Shown in pieces: positions 50,967-59,719 of a stretch of 64,000 bases of DNA. Position numbers and translations under genes: made by a program. This stretch comes from OMPR01 sp965183835 (lineage in GTDB: Bacteria; Pseudomonadota; Alphaproteobacteria; Rhodobacterales; Rhodobacteraceae). The stretch lies in NCBI GenBank assembly GCA_965183835.1, contig CBCYME010000027.1, positions 70,057-134,056 of the forward strand. Direction: 5' to 3'. A model generated the notes under the pieces. It was not told where the DNA came from. It saw only the letters and a list, made by a program, of their open reading frames with translations, and made no database searches. Positions within the stretch are counted from its first letter, which is position 1, and every line of letters begins with the position of its first letter.

Positions 50967-52214
50967 TCAGCAGCCCTTACCCGAAAGCAACGCCCGATCA
51001 AAGTCGGCGATCAGGTCATCGACATCTTCCAGCCCGACAGAGACGCGCACCAAGCCGTCCGGGATACCCATTAGTGCGCGCACGTCTTCGCCCAAGTCAT
51101 CGTAGATTGTTGGAGCGACCGGAATGATGAGCGTGCGGGAATCTCCAAGGCCGGTTGCACGAACAGGCAACTGAAGCCGATCGATGGCAGCTATCATGAA
51201 CTCAAGATCCCGGATCTCGAAGGATAAGAGCCATGCGTGGGATGTAAAATGTGACTTAGAAAGCAGGTTCTGCGGATGGCAGGCCAGCCCCGGATAGCGC
51301 ACCGCATCTACCGCGTCGTGACTGTTCAAGAAATCTGCCAACTGCTGGGCGGACGCGCTCGCTTTCTGAATGCGCATCTCCAGCGTCTCCAGCCCAAGTG
51401 AAATCAGGTTGGCTTGTTCAGGAGGCAATGTGGCGCCAAAATCGCGCAATCCCTTACGTTTAATCTGCGTGATGCCCCAGGTGGCGGGTTCACCTGAACG
51501 GTTTGTTGCGTCGATATTGGGATAGGCAGACCAGTCGAAATTGCCAGTGTCCGTCACGGAACCGCCGAGCGCGGCGCCTTGCCCTGCCATGATCTTGGTG
51601 AGCGAGTTGATTGAGATGCTCGCATTGACGCTTTTCGGCTGGAACAACGCGGGGGACGTGATTGTGTTGTCGATGACATAGACAATCCCGGCTGACTGAC
51701 AAAAACTGCCAATTCTTGTCAGGTCGGGCACCTCCGTTGCAGGGTTGGAAATTGTCTCGACAAAAACCATTCGGGTGTTTGGTCTCGCATGTTCTGCAAC
51801 ATTCGCAACATCAGAAGGGTCAACCAATGTCACCTCTATGCCAAAGCCCCGGAGGGTGTTGATCAGGTTGGCAGTGTTCGCAAACAGGTTTTTGCTGGCA
51901 ATCAAATGATCACCCGCAACGAGCAGAGAGGTAAAGGTTGCCGCTATTGCCGCCATGCCTGTACTGAAGGTCACCGTTGCAAACCCACCTTCGAGAAGGT
52001 TGATTTTTTCTTCCAGAGCCGTGGTCGTTGGCGTGCCATTCCTGGAATAGTGAAAAGCGCCCTTGGTTTTACCTTGGAAGGACGCAATCAGATCTTCCGT
52101 TCTTTCAAACCCGTATTGGACCGCATTATGCACGGGTTTGCGAACCGCGCCATGTTCAGTGCCGCGCTTGCGATCCGCATGCAAAATCTCTGTTGTTTTG
52201 CCAAGTTTTGACAT
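50967..52214 (-). CDS. Cys/Met-metabolism PLP enzyme (cystathionine gamma-synthase / MetY-like)
   Basis: 415 residues. YSRNGTPTTTALEEKINLLEGG, FSTGMAAIAAT (phosphate loop), FVETISNPATEVPDL, YVIDNTITSPALFQP (cofactor Asp) and the Schiff-base Lys in SINSLTKIMAGQGAALGG are all present. The enzyme would act on O-acyl-homoserine, cystathionine or a related sulfur amino acid; the exact reaction is open. It lies 121 bp downstream of the decarboxylase-like gene on the same strand. Confidence 0.86.
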   Translation of the reverse strand: MSKLGKTTEILHADRKRGTEHGAVRKPVHNAVQYGFERTEDLIASFQGKTKGAFHYSRNGTPTTTALEEKINLLEGGFATVTFSTGMAAIAATFTSLLVAGDHLIASKNLFANTANLINTLRGFGIEVTLVDPSDVANVAEHARPNTRMVFVETISNPATEVPDLTRIGSFCQSAGIVYVIDNTITSPALFQPKSVNASISINSLTKIMAGQGAALGGSVTDTGNFDWSAYPNIDATNRSGEPATWGITQIKRKGLRDFGATLPPEQANLISLGLETLEMRIQKASASAQQLADFLNSHDAVDAVRYPGLACHPQNLLSKSHFTSHAWLLSFEIRDLEFMIAAIDRLQLPVRATGLGDSRTLIIPVAPTIYDDLGEDVRALMGIPDGLVRVSVGLEDVDDLIADFDRALLSGKGC

Positions 52215-52335
52215 GATGATCCCACGCTTTTCGTTGGTTTTGTGCTTGTTTCAAGGTTTAGGGCTGCTGGTCCTGCATGACACATATATGCTTTCCCAGA
52301 ACCTTTCGAACAGGAATATGGCCAATAGGCCGACC

Positions 52336-53709
52336 CTACGCCTGTTCCAAATTTACTTTCGCCTTGGCCACAGCATTTAGGGTTTGCGCAATGTCATCCT
52401 CGGTCGTTGCCCAAGAGGATACCGAAAACCGGACAGCTTCTCTGCCTTGCCAGTGGGTTGGGCCGAACCAGGCCTCTCCACTGGATTGAACATCCGCCGC
52501 CATTTTTCCAGACCACCCGTCAGCAAAGGGCACGGCAGCGACGACCTGGTTCAGCACAACGTCATTGAGGATTTCAAACCCTTGGTCCCGCAGACCATCT
52601 GCGAGCATCCGGGCATGTCTGCAGGTCCGATCGAGCAAATCAGAAAGCCCCTCGCGCCCCAGTGAATGTAGCGCCGCCCAGATTTCCGCTCCCCGTGCGG
52701 CGCGTGAAAATTCTGGCACCATGTCTTTTGGCGCGGCTTCCCCGCCAACCTTAAGGTAGGGCGCTTGGGTCGCCATGGCCGCATGGATTGCGGTGGGATG
52801 TTTGCAAATGGCCAATCCGCAATCGTAAGGCGTGTTCAGCCATTTATGCCCATCCACAACCCAACTGTCTGCGCCGTCATAGCCTGCGAGTTGATCACGT
52901 GTCGCATCGCTCGCAGCCGCCCAAAGGCCAAACGCCCCGTCTACATGAACCCATGCTCCATTCGCCTGTGCGACGATGTCTGCGATCGGATCGCTGGCGC
53001 CGGAATTCACATTACCGGACTGTGCCAGAACGATTGTATTCTCATCAGGTACGGGCATCTTGCTGACATCCATACGTCCCTGATCGTCGCAGGCCACCCA
53101 TTCGATCAAATCAGTGCCGATGCCGAGCATCGTAAGCGCTTTGAGTATTGTTACATGGGCCTGTTGCCCCGCAATAACGCGCACCGGGGGAGCGCCCCAA
53201 AGCCCTTGTTTTTGAACGTCCCAACCTTGCTTTTCCAGGATCGCGTGGCGTGCGCCTGCAAGGCAGGTAAAATTCGCCATTGTCGCCCCGGTCACAAATC
53301 CGACCGAGCAGTGCGCTGGCAATCCAAGGACATCCAGGAGCCATTTGGAGGCGACCTGTTCAAGCTTCACGCCGACCGGGCTTGTCACATCGCTGAACAC
53401 CGCCTGATCCCACGCGCTTGTCAAAACCCTTGCTCCCAAAGCCGCAGGCAAAGTGCCGCCCGCAACCAGCCCAAAAAAACGCCCGCCGGTTGTTGCTGTG
53501 GTGGCGGGGGAGCCGAGCTTGTCCAGCACATGCAGCGTGTCGCTTGAATCACTCGGAGCAACGGGCATTTCCCCGTCAAACCCGCTGAGATCAGCGCAGG
53601 CCCTTTCTGAGGCTGCGACATCCCGTTGCCAAATCGTTTCGAGATAGGCCGAAGCCATGTCCGATGACAGCTCCAGCGATTGACGCGATTGCGTACGGGG
53701 GTCAAACAT
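52336..53709 (-). CDS. Group II PLP-dependent decarboxylase-like enzyme
   Basis: 457 residues from the ATG at 53709, preceded by AAGGAGATG. A longer frame to 53760 reads through the operator and is rejected. Family features are TTGGRFFGLVAGGTLPAA, FVTGATMANFTCLAGARHAI, WVHVDGAFGLWAAAS (cofactor Asp) and WVVDGHKWLNTPYDCG with the Schiff-base Lys. It resembles aromatic-L-amino-acid/glutamate decarboxylase relatives; substrate unknown. It is divergent from the ArsR-like regulator with only 43 bp between starts, so joint control is likely. Confidence 0.86.
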   Translation of the reverse strand: MFDPRTQSRQSLELSSDMASAYLETIWQRDVAASERACADLSGFDGEMPVAPSDSSDTLHVLDKLGSPATTATTGGRFFGLVAGGTLPAALGARVLTSAWDQAVFSDVTSPVGVKLEQVASKWLLDVLGLPAHCSVGFVTGATMANFTCLAGARHAILEKQGWDVQKQGLWGAPPVRVIAGQQAHVTILKALTMLGIGTDLIEWVACDDQGRMDVSKMPVPDENTIVLAQSGNVNSGASDPIADIVAQANGAWVHVDGAFGLWAAASDATRDQLAGYDGADSWVVDGHKWLNTPYDCGLAICKHPTAIHAAMATQAPYLKVGGEAAPKDMVPEFSRAARGAEIWAALHSLGREGLSDLLDRTCRHARMLADGLRDQGFEILNDVVLNQVVAAVPFADGWSGKMAADVQSSGEAWFGPTHWQGREAVRFSVSSWATTEDDIAQTLNAVAKAKVNLEQA

Positions 53710-53730
53710 GGCACATCTCCTTAGGAAACC

Positions 53731-53742
53731 ATCTATATAGAT
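53731..53742. promoter_or_regulatory. Palindromic operator candidate in the decarboxylase/ArsR divergent promoter
   Basis: ATCTATATAGAT is a perfect 12-bp palindrome, extended by ATAGATAT to the right, between starts at 53709 and 53753. A likely binding site for the ArsR-like protein. Confidence 0.6.
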
Positions 53743-53752
53743 AGATATCAAT

Positions 53753-54073
53753 ATGCCCACTCAATCGTCAACTTTGAATGTGCTGAAGGCGCTCGGAAAT
53801 GAAAAACGACTGCAGATCCTGAAATGGATTCTGTCCCCGACAGAGCACTTCCCCCCACAGCGCGACGGTGATTTGGTGGAGGACGGTGTGTGTGTCGGCT
53901 ACATCACGCAAAAAATCGGGCTGACGCAGCCAACGGTAACATCCCATATGAAGGTTCTGGCTGACGCCAAACTGGTGACGTCAAAGCAGATTAAGAACTG
54001 GGTATTCTACAAGCCGGATCGAGACGTTATTGAAGGCGCACTGACGCAGCTTTCGGCAGACCTGAACCTCTAA
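53753..54073 (+). CDS. ArsR-family winged-helix regulator
   Basis: 106 residues. LNVLKALGNEKRLQILKWIL, then YITQKIGLTQPTVTSHMKVLADAKLVTSKQIKNWVFYKPD form the ArsR winged helix. The metal box ELCVCDL is replaced by GVCVGYI with one Cys, so metal sensing at that site is doubtful. A small-molecule or redox signal is possible. It is divergent from the PLP decarboxylase gene, its probable target. Confidence 0.87.
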   Translation: MPTQSSTLNVLKALGNEKRLQILKWILSPTEHFPPQRDGDLVEDGVCVGYITQKIGLTQPTVTSHMKVLADAKLVTSKQIKNWVFYKPDRDVIEGALTQLSADLNL

Positions 54074-54198
54074 AACCGATATAAGTTTGGCTGGTCCGCT
54101 TTTGCGCGCTGCGCTGCAGCAGTTACGTGCTATTGCAATGTCCGGTTGGGTCCGAAGACGTGACCTTGCAAAGGTCACAACCTGCGCGCAGCTGCGCT

Positions 54199-54352
54199 CT
54201 AGCTTTGGTAGAGGTGTACTCCAGCAAAAGCAGTGGCGTTTTTCACAACCGCAATTCCTAACGGGCTTCGCTTTGCGCGTCCAGCGTCGCAACACCTAAA
54301 GTATTTTAGGTGCGACCCTATCCAAGGCTGGGCAAATCCCCTGATCCATGGG
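54199..54352 (-). pseudogene. Direct repeat B: eroded DUF6900-like gene
   Basis: 54199-54284 matches 31455-31540 and 54285-54352 matches 31634-31698; about 93 bp of the gene is deleted between. Shared blocks include CTAGCTTTGGTAGA, GTGTACTCCAGCAA, GTGGCGTTTTTCACAA, ACACCTAAAGTATTTT and TGATCCATGG. The start codon region remains but the reading frame is destroyed. This marks the right side of the island. Confidence 0.75.
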
Positions 54353-54534
54353 TCCTATCCTTTTTTCTGTTTTGATCAGGACATAGTCATAGGAAATTGA
54401 ATTACCCCCCCTCGGAGATTGCTCTTTCAAAGCCTTCTGAGCAACACTGTAACCCCGCTAAATCTCAAAGTTCGTCACCAGCAACTCACCCCGCTTTTCC
54501 AACTATAGGCGCGGACCACTTCTGTGGGTGAGGC
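54353..54534. other. Short spacer between repeat B and the phage tail remnant
   Basis: About 180 bp without a recognisable gene or structure. This is probably the junction of island and core-side sequence. Confidence 0.3.
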
Positions 54535-54651
54535 TCAGTTTGCCCCGTTGCCATCGCCGAGGGCAATTTGTGTCACCTCAACAGCCGGGCCACCGCCCAC
54601 AGCGGCGGCAAACTTGCGCATGGTCAAATCAGTTAGAATGGCATCGGGCAT
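54535..54651 (-). pseudogene. N-terminal stub of a phage tail-collar-like protein
   Basis: 38 codons, starting MPDAILTDLTMRKFAAAVGG and ending GDGNGAN-stop. The pattern of an Ala-rich helix then GGPAVEVTQIALGDGNG is the start of phage tail fibre/collar proteins, which continue for well over 100 residues. AGGAG lies at the right distance upstream, overlapping the end of the tail-fibre gene, so it was a genuine gene start in a tail operon. The rest is missing. Confidence 0.6.
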
Positions 54652-54654
54652 CGC

Positions 54655-56715
54655 TCAGAACTCCTGATAGTCGGTGTTGGGGTTTTCGCCAGTGACGGCG
54701 GTAGAAATCAGCGCGCCCACCGCGCGCAGGGCGACCGGGTGCGCGGGCTGGCCAAGGTCCAAACCGTTGAGGCGCCCGCCAAACAGCGCGTGGTTGCCGC
54801 GCGCAGATATCGTTACATCGGCGTCGGTGACCAAATGGCTATAGGTGCCGGTGATCGCGGGGCCATCGCCGGTGATAGACAGTGCCGCCAGCTCAGCCGC
54901 GTCCAGACGCAAGGACAGCCGGTTGCCATCCGCCAGAACCCCGGTGGTGTCCATGTCCAGAGCCACCGGCCCGTCCAGATCCCGCAGGGTGATGGTTTCC
55001 GCCACTTTCATGGGCGCGGCATCCGCATCCGTGATCAGCGGCGCGATCACCAACCGGTCAGATCCGGCGGGTTGATAGGTCAGGTCATCCACGGTGATCG
55101 AGCGCCACCAGCGATAATCGATTGGCGATCCGACGGGCTTGGGATTGCCTGCGGCGGCGTTGTGCTGGATCAGCTGGCGGTCGCCTGATCCTGCATCCGC
55201 AACAATCGTGATATTGCGCATCCGCAAATGTCCATCGGCAAAGCCACCGGTATCCGTGCGAGAGCGCAGCACGCCGGGGCTGGCGCCGCTGTCCACATTG
55301 CGCGCGTTGAAGATCGTGTTTTCAATGTCCAGATCGCCCAAAGCCGTGACCAAAACGCCCCAATCGCCCACCACCATGTCACGCAGTTTCAGCCATTCGA
55401 CAAAGGGACGGTGGAAATCGACCCGGCTCAGCGCCCCATCGCGGAACGTGACACGCTGGCAAAAGTTGCTGCCGGTTGCGCCCCAACCTTCGCCCGCGCC
55501 GTGGGGCGTGATGTCGAGGTCGTAGCTGTTCTTCATGGACAGATTATAGGTGTATTGGCCCGCCGCGTGTTTGTTTGGATATTGGAAATCCAGACGCGCC
55601 CGCACCGCACAACACCATTCAAAGCTGATCAACGTCGGGTTGGCCGTGACCAGCCCGCCTTGCAGAAACCGCGCCTCGATGTCGAGCAGGCTGGTTTCCA
55701 CAATCACATAGCTGTTGCTCGCATCGTTGTCGCCAATATCGATGGTCAGCCCAGCGACCCGGCGGCGGCGCGGTTCCATCGGAAAGACCACAACCTTTTG
55801 AATACCCACGCCGGTCAAATCGTAACGCAAGGGGCTGGCCATCACGCCGTCACGATAGCCACGGTTCATCTCAACCCGTTTCACGACCTTGCCGCGATAG
55901 CTGTAAAACGGTTGGTCCGTATAGATCATGACAAAGGCGTCGCGCACTTCGGGCAAGCCACCCCATCCATCCCATTGGCTAGAACCTTTGGACAGATCCG
56001 GCGAGGCCAGCAGGTTGGCCACTAACCAGTGATCGCCCGGATAAGTGACGGGCCGAACGGAACGGCCAAAGCGCATCACGCCCCCCCAATCACTGGCGTC
56101 AAAGACTAGCCCGGAAAAGTCACAATCGCAGGTGAGTGTCACCTTGGTATCACCCAGCAGTTTTGCCCGACCAGCTCCGACCAAGGTCAGGGCGCTCTGA
56201 TTGGCCCAGACCGCCGCGCGATCCAACGCAGGCGCATCATCACCAACACCATCCAGCGCCGCGCCAAACTGTGCCAGGCTGACGGTTTGACCGGATGCTG
56301 CCAGTGGCAGGATGCCTGCGCCAAAGCCGGTTGGATTGTCCGCACTCTCTGTAAGCTGATAGCCGTGTGGCCCTACCGTAAAGACCTCGGCCAGTCGCCC
56401 GGCCGCGCGGGCAAGATGCGCCTCATCCCAGCGGGCAAAATGCGCCTGATCCATATCCTCTGGATCAAAGAACAGCACTTTGGGCTGTATGGTTTCCTCG
56501 TCGGCGGCAATGGCAACGATCAGGTCATAGGTGCCATTGGGCGCGGCAAAGCGCACCGCCCCGCGCGCATCTGCAACCAGTGGTTGCTCCAGTTCTGCGC
56601 CCGCATCATCAAAGACAGACGCTATAGCCTGCGTCTCATGCACCTGCACCCGCACCTTTGCCCCCGCCATGGGGAGATTGCGCGCGTCCAATGCATAAAA
56701 TGTTCTCGCCTGCAT
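54655..56715 (-). CDS. Phage tail fibre/tailspike-like protein with beta-helix
   Basis: 686 residues. The N-terminal 90 residues form a beta-sandwich-like segment (VRVQVHETQAIASVFDDAGAELEQPL). The central part is repetitive with short beta strands (LDFQYPNKHAAGQY, LDIENTIFNARNV, LRMRNITIVADAGSG), as in right-handed beta-helix tailspikes. It lies between a tail protein I-like gene (its ATG overlaps that gene's corrected stop as TAATG) and the tail-collar stub. The role would be host-surface binding, but with only a tail fragment left it may be domesticated or relict. Specific family not identified. Confidence 0.7.
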   Translation of the reverse strand: MQARTFYALDARNLPMAGAKVRVQVHETQAIASVFDDAGAELEQPLVADARGAVRFAAPNGTYDLIVAIAADEETIQPKVLFFDPEDMDQAHFARWDEAHLARAAGRLAEVFTVGPHGYQLTESADNPTGFGAGILPLAASGQTVSLAQFGAALDGVGDDAPALDRAAVWANQSALTLVGAGRAKLLGDTKVTLTCDCDFSGLVFDASDWGGVMRFGRSVRPVTYPGDHWLVANLLASPDLSKGSSQWDGWGGLPEVRDAFVMIYTDQPFYSYRGKVVKRVEMNRGYRDGVMASPLRYDLTGVGIQKVVVFPMEPRRRRVAGLTIDIGDNDASNSYVIVETSLLDIEARFLQGGLVTANPTLISFEWCCAVRARLDFQYPNKHAAGQYTYNLSMKNSYDLDITPHGAGEGWGATGSNFCQRVTFRDGALSRVDFHRPFVEWLKLRDMVVGDWGVLVTALGDLDIENTIFNARNVDSGASPGVLRSRTDTGGFADGHLRMRNITIVADAGSGDRQLIQHNAAAGNPKPVGSPIDYRWWRSITVDDLTYQPAGSDRLVIAPLITDADAAPMKVAETITLRDLDGPVALDMDTTGVLADGNRLSLRLDAAELAALSITGDGPAITGTYSHLVTDADVTISARGNHALFGGRLNGLDLGQPAHPVALRAVGALISTAVTGENPNTDYQEF

Positions 56716-57174
56716 TACCTGATCACTCCTTCAGCCAACCGATACGGTCCCGGTCTACCACGAAGGGCGAGCCGCGTCTGATCCAGTATGCGCAGCCGCA
56801 AACCAGACCGAAGGGGGACGTGCGCAGGCATCGCAATCATAGATCGGATCAGACCACCTTGCACCCAGCAAACTCAGGCCCAGCGTCCCTCCTCCGTCAT
56901 ATCCATGCAGTGATTTCAATTGCCAAGTGTTCTTGAGAATACGGCGTTGAATATGTTCAGAAAGGTCCGGTGCGGTGAACGCCTGTGCCGAATATTCGCG
57001 GATCAAAAATGGCAACAGGCAGGCATTCACGGTCATTGGATCGCTCCTAACCAGAGCACCCAAATCTATGCCCGCACGAGCCTCACCAAAAAGCTGTGCC
57101 AAAGCGTGCTGACGGTCGTCTGCAACGCCGGATGGAACAAGCGCGGGCGGGATAATGGAGCCAGCGTCAAACAT
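56715..57174 (-). pseudogene. Phage tail protein I-like gene with +1 frameshift
   Basis: Starts MFDAGSIIPPALVPSGVADDR at 57174. DLGALVRSDPMTVNACLLPFLIREYSAQAF and WQLKSLHGYDGGGTLGLSLLG are the tail protein I pattern (P2 gpI family). As written, the frame stops at 56755. Removing one G from the run at 56813-56817 (plus strand) restores a frame that ends ...LAEGVIR at a TAA overlapping the next ATG, which supports a single-base insertion. The gene leads the surviving tail module. Confidence 0.65.
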
Positions 57175-57194
57175 TGGGAGCCTCCACCACATTG

Positions 57195-57795
57195 ATGATC
57201 AAGCTTCTGCCCAGCGGCGCGTTGCTCCAACTCGATGATGCAGGACCTAAGCCTCACTTGTATTACAAATCCGGATCGAGTGAATTTCGGTTCTCCAGTG
57301 ACGCGATTACGCATTCGTACAAAAATACGAAACGCTTGGCCCACATCATTGGTCAAATACCCAATGCTGAGGTGGACGAGTTCTATTTCGCTGCAAGCAC
57401 GATTGGGGGGATACATCCTTTTCCCTTCAAACCGGGTTAAGGGTGTAATGACCATCAACGGAGCACGCGGGTGCAACCACAAGATCTGTGACCGTTTTGA
57501 TCTGACACTCGAGTGTATCCGTAGGCACTATCTGGGAAAAGACAGCCCGCTTGCGCCCACACTGCGACAGTACGCCTTGTTTTTTGAACTTTTTGACAAC
57601 TTTCGCGGATATGTGGACTTTTTCCTACTGAACGATCTGGTCACTGATGACTACAATTCGGTTCGGTTCTACATGTCTTTCAACGACTTTGAGCCATGGC
57701 CGCTGCCAAATTCTGTCGCAGCGTATCGGTCCTATCGCGACAGTGTTCTGGAGTTTGTAGCCGCTCGAAATCAGCGAATGGAAAACAGCCTTTAA
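57195..57795 (+). pseudogene. DUF6994 family gene, N-terminally truncated and frameshifted
   Basis: The first frame reads DAITHSYKNTKRLAHIIGQIP and STIGG to a stop near 57440; the second continues GGYILFPSNRVKG, INGARGCNHKICDRFDLTLECIRRHYLG and YVDFFLLNDLVTDDYNSVRF to 57795. Together they match the DUF6994 pattern apart from the lost first 40-50 residues. A G6 run at 57405-57410, where five G would keep frame, causes the shift. The 5' end abuts the phage tail remnant. Function of the family is unknown. Confidence 0.7.
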
Positions 57796-58035
57796 CGCTT
57801 TGGTGAATGCCCCAAAATCCGCTTTGCCGTCATCGCTTTGATGGAATTGCTGCAGCCTACATGAATGGCCGGCTTGACGATCCGCGCCGCAGTTTGTCGA
57901 GGCGACCATCAAAGACGGCAAGGTCAGATACGAGACTTTGCAAAGGTCGCGATTTGCGCCCTCCGCTGTTCTAGGTAGTGTGTAATTTTCGTTCCAGCAC
58001 CCCATCAAACCTAAAAGCGCCATCCTAAAACAAAA

Positions 58036-58063
58036 CGGCCCCGGTGATCCCTCACCAAGGCCG
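58036..58063 (-). terminator. Intrinsic terminator of the universal stress protein gene
   Basis: On the minus strand CGGCCTTGGTGA pairs imperfectly with TCACCGGGGCCG and is followed by TTTTGTTTT. It starts 30 bp after the USP stop. The gap 57796-58035 to its left holds only degraded dispersed-repeat sequence (ACTTTGCAAAGGTCGCG). Confidence 0.75.
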
Positions 58064-58092
58064 CTTGTCTTCATCTCACTTACAAATCCCGA

Positions 58093-58500
58093 TCACCGCA
58101 CCACATGCACCGCGCATTTAGCATGTCGGACCACGTGGGCTGATGTCGAGCCTAGGATCAGGTCCTGCAACTCGGGACGATGGGACGCCAGAATGATCAG
58201 GTCCGGGGTGTTCTCAGACGCCCAGTCCAAGATCGTGCGCCCCGAATGCCCCTCAACCACGATGCCCACAGCGTTTGGCAATTTGGCCGCCATTTCATTC
58301 AACTCTCGCTGCACAGCGGCACGCGCTTCGGCCAGATAATCCGCAGGCATATAGGTGATCGCATATGCCGGAATGTGTTCCACCACATGCATCAGCGTGA
58401 TTTTGGCATCCGGCGTCGCCAAGAGCTGCGCCAGCTTCAGCGGAGCGGTGGTGTCCCGCTCGGCGTCAAAGGAAATAGGAACAAGAATATTGTGATACAT
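58093..58500 (-). CDS. Universal stress protein (UspA family)
   Basis: 135 residues. MYHNILVPISFDAE at the start, IVVEGHSGRTILDWASENTPDLIILASHRPELQDLILGSTSAHVVRHAKCAVHVVR at the end. The ATP-binding pattern G-x2-G-x9-G-S/T is only partly kept (the GSTSAHVVRHA block is present), so nucleotide binding is probable but not certain. It is cytoplasmic and normally induced by starvation or stress. It has its own terminator. Confidence 0.9.
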   Translation of the reverse strand: MYHNILVPISFDAERDTTAPLKLAQLLATPDAKITLMHVVEHIPAYAITYMPADYLAEARAAVQRELNEMAAKLPNAVGIVVEGHSGRTILDWASENTPDLIILASHRPELQDLILGSTSAHVVRHAKCAVHVVR

Positions 58501-58589
58501 CAGTCGCGCCTCCGTTTAGGTATGTCTCATCCTGCGCCGATATTGGATGTGTTGCCTTGATTCAGGTCATGCTGTTGCAGCAGCCCATT

Positions 58590-58910
58590 TTAGCCAAAAG
58601 TTTCGGCCACATCATACATCACCGGCTCAAAGCTCTTGCACATTTCATTGATCTTACGGTTGCGCTCCCGCATCTCGGGCGTCCGCAACATCGCCAGAAA
58701 GTCGTCGCGTTTTTCCCACTGGGAATAATTGGCTATCCGCGTTTGCGCGTCATTCACATGCAATCCAGCGGACACAAACCCCGGCTGTTTCGAGATAAAG
58801 TCCGCATAGGCTTCTGTCAGTGCTTCGAGCAGATCCTGACACGTGCCCGGTGTCATTTCAAAGGTGGTGATCACAGTCTGGACAGTGGCGGCTTTGGAAA
58901 TTGTTGGCAT
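58590..58910 (-). CDS. Antibiotic biosynthesis monooxygenase (ABM) family protein
   Basis: 106 residues. VITTFEMTPGTCQDLLEALTEAYADFISKQPGFVSAGLHVNDAQTRIANYSQWEKRDDFLAML is the ABM/dimeric ferredoxin-like pattern (strand-helix-strand, PGF-x-S, NYxxW). Members form small dimers acting on quinones or haem-like substrates, or as reactive-product scavengers; the substrate here is unknown. It lies 30 bp downstream of the ParA gene on the same strand. Confidence 0.85.
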   Translation of the reverse strand: MPTISKAATVQTVITTFEMTPGTCQDLLEALTEAYADFISKQPGFVSAGLHVNDAQTRIANYSQWEKRDDFLAMLRTPEMRERNRKINEMCKSFEPVMYDVAETFG

Positions 58911-58940
58911 GCTGGTCCTCCTTGACTCGGACCCAGCCTA

Positions 58941-59573
58941 TCACAAGTTGCGCAAAACTTCCTCAATTTCCTGCATCAAACCAGTGACTTCGCCATGGGC
59001 TGGCCCTTTACGGGCCTCTAGCGCCGTGCGCCCCTGCCCCAATGTCTCGGCATAGACCACCCGATTGGACAAAACGGCGGTGGCCACGCTGGCCTCCATT
59101 TCTGCCGCCTTGGCCGCAACATCCGCTGCCAGACGGGTGCCCGGACGGGCGCGGGTCATCACCATCATCGCGGGTTTGCGTTCGCGATCCGCCAGATACA
59201 GCACAACCTCAACCGCCCATAAATCCAGATGCGATGTCGCCACCGGGATCAACACCAGATCCGACGCACGCAACGCCGGGCGCAAGTCGCTATCCGCTTT
59301 GGGCGGCGTGTCGATGATCACGATGTCATGCTTTTCTGCCAGCTTGCGCACCTCATAGGTGACACCCCAGGCCGAGGCGGTGGAAAACTCCAAACCCGGA
59401 TCGTCCTGCGTCTCAAGCCGGGTCATAAACCAGCGCCCCGAACTGCCCTGCGGATCAGTGTCCATCAAGGCCACCGACTTGCCCGCTTTGGCAAAAGCCA
59501 CCGCCAGATTGACGGCCATGGTTGTCTTGCCTGCGCCCCCTTTTTGTTGCGCAATCGTTATGACATATCCCAC
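58941..59573 (-). CDS. ParA/MinD-like ATPase
   Basis: 210 residues from a GTG at 59573 (MGYVITIAQQKGGAGKTT). The deviant Walker A QQKGGAGKTT with its signature Lys at the start, DTDPQGSSGRW (A') and VIIDTPPKAD (Walker B) are all present. It is the small chromosomal or plasmid-type ParA without an N-terminal DNA-binding extension. No ParB gene lies next to it, so partition partner and cargo are unknown. Longer in-frame starts upstream lack a ribosome site. Confidence 0.88.
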   Translation of the reverse strand: MGYVITIAQQKGGAGKTTMAVNLAVAFAKAGKSVALMDTDPQGSSGRWFMTRLETQDDPGLEFSTASAWGVTYEVRKLAEKHDIVIIDTPPKADSDLRPALRASDLVLIPVATSHLDLWAVEVVLYLADRERKPAMMVMTRARPGTRLAADVAAKAAEMEASVATAVLSNRVVYAETLGQGRTALEARKGPAHGEVTGLMQEIEEVLRNL

Positions 59574-59719
59574 AGGCCGGTCCCCTCTAACGCCGCATCG
59601 CAGCATAGAGAGGAAAAACCCCGGTGCAATGGACATTTCGACCCAATTTAAGAACTTTTTAAGGAACTTGATAACACATTGTTAACCTCGGCAATTCAAC
59701 CTGAGACCGGAGGCGTGAG

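Noticed and set aside
53753..54073. Classic arsenic/metal sensor ArsR
   Set aside because: The ELCVCDL metal box is not conserved and no arsenic or metal resistance gene is nearby.
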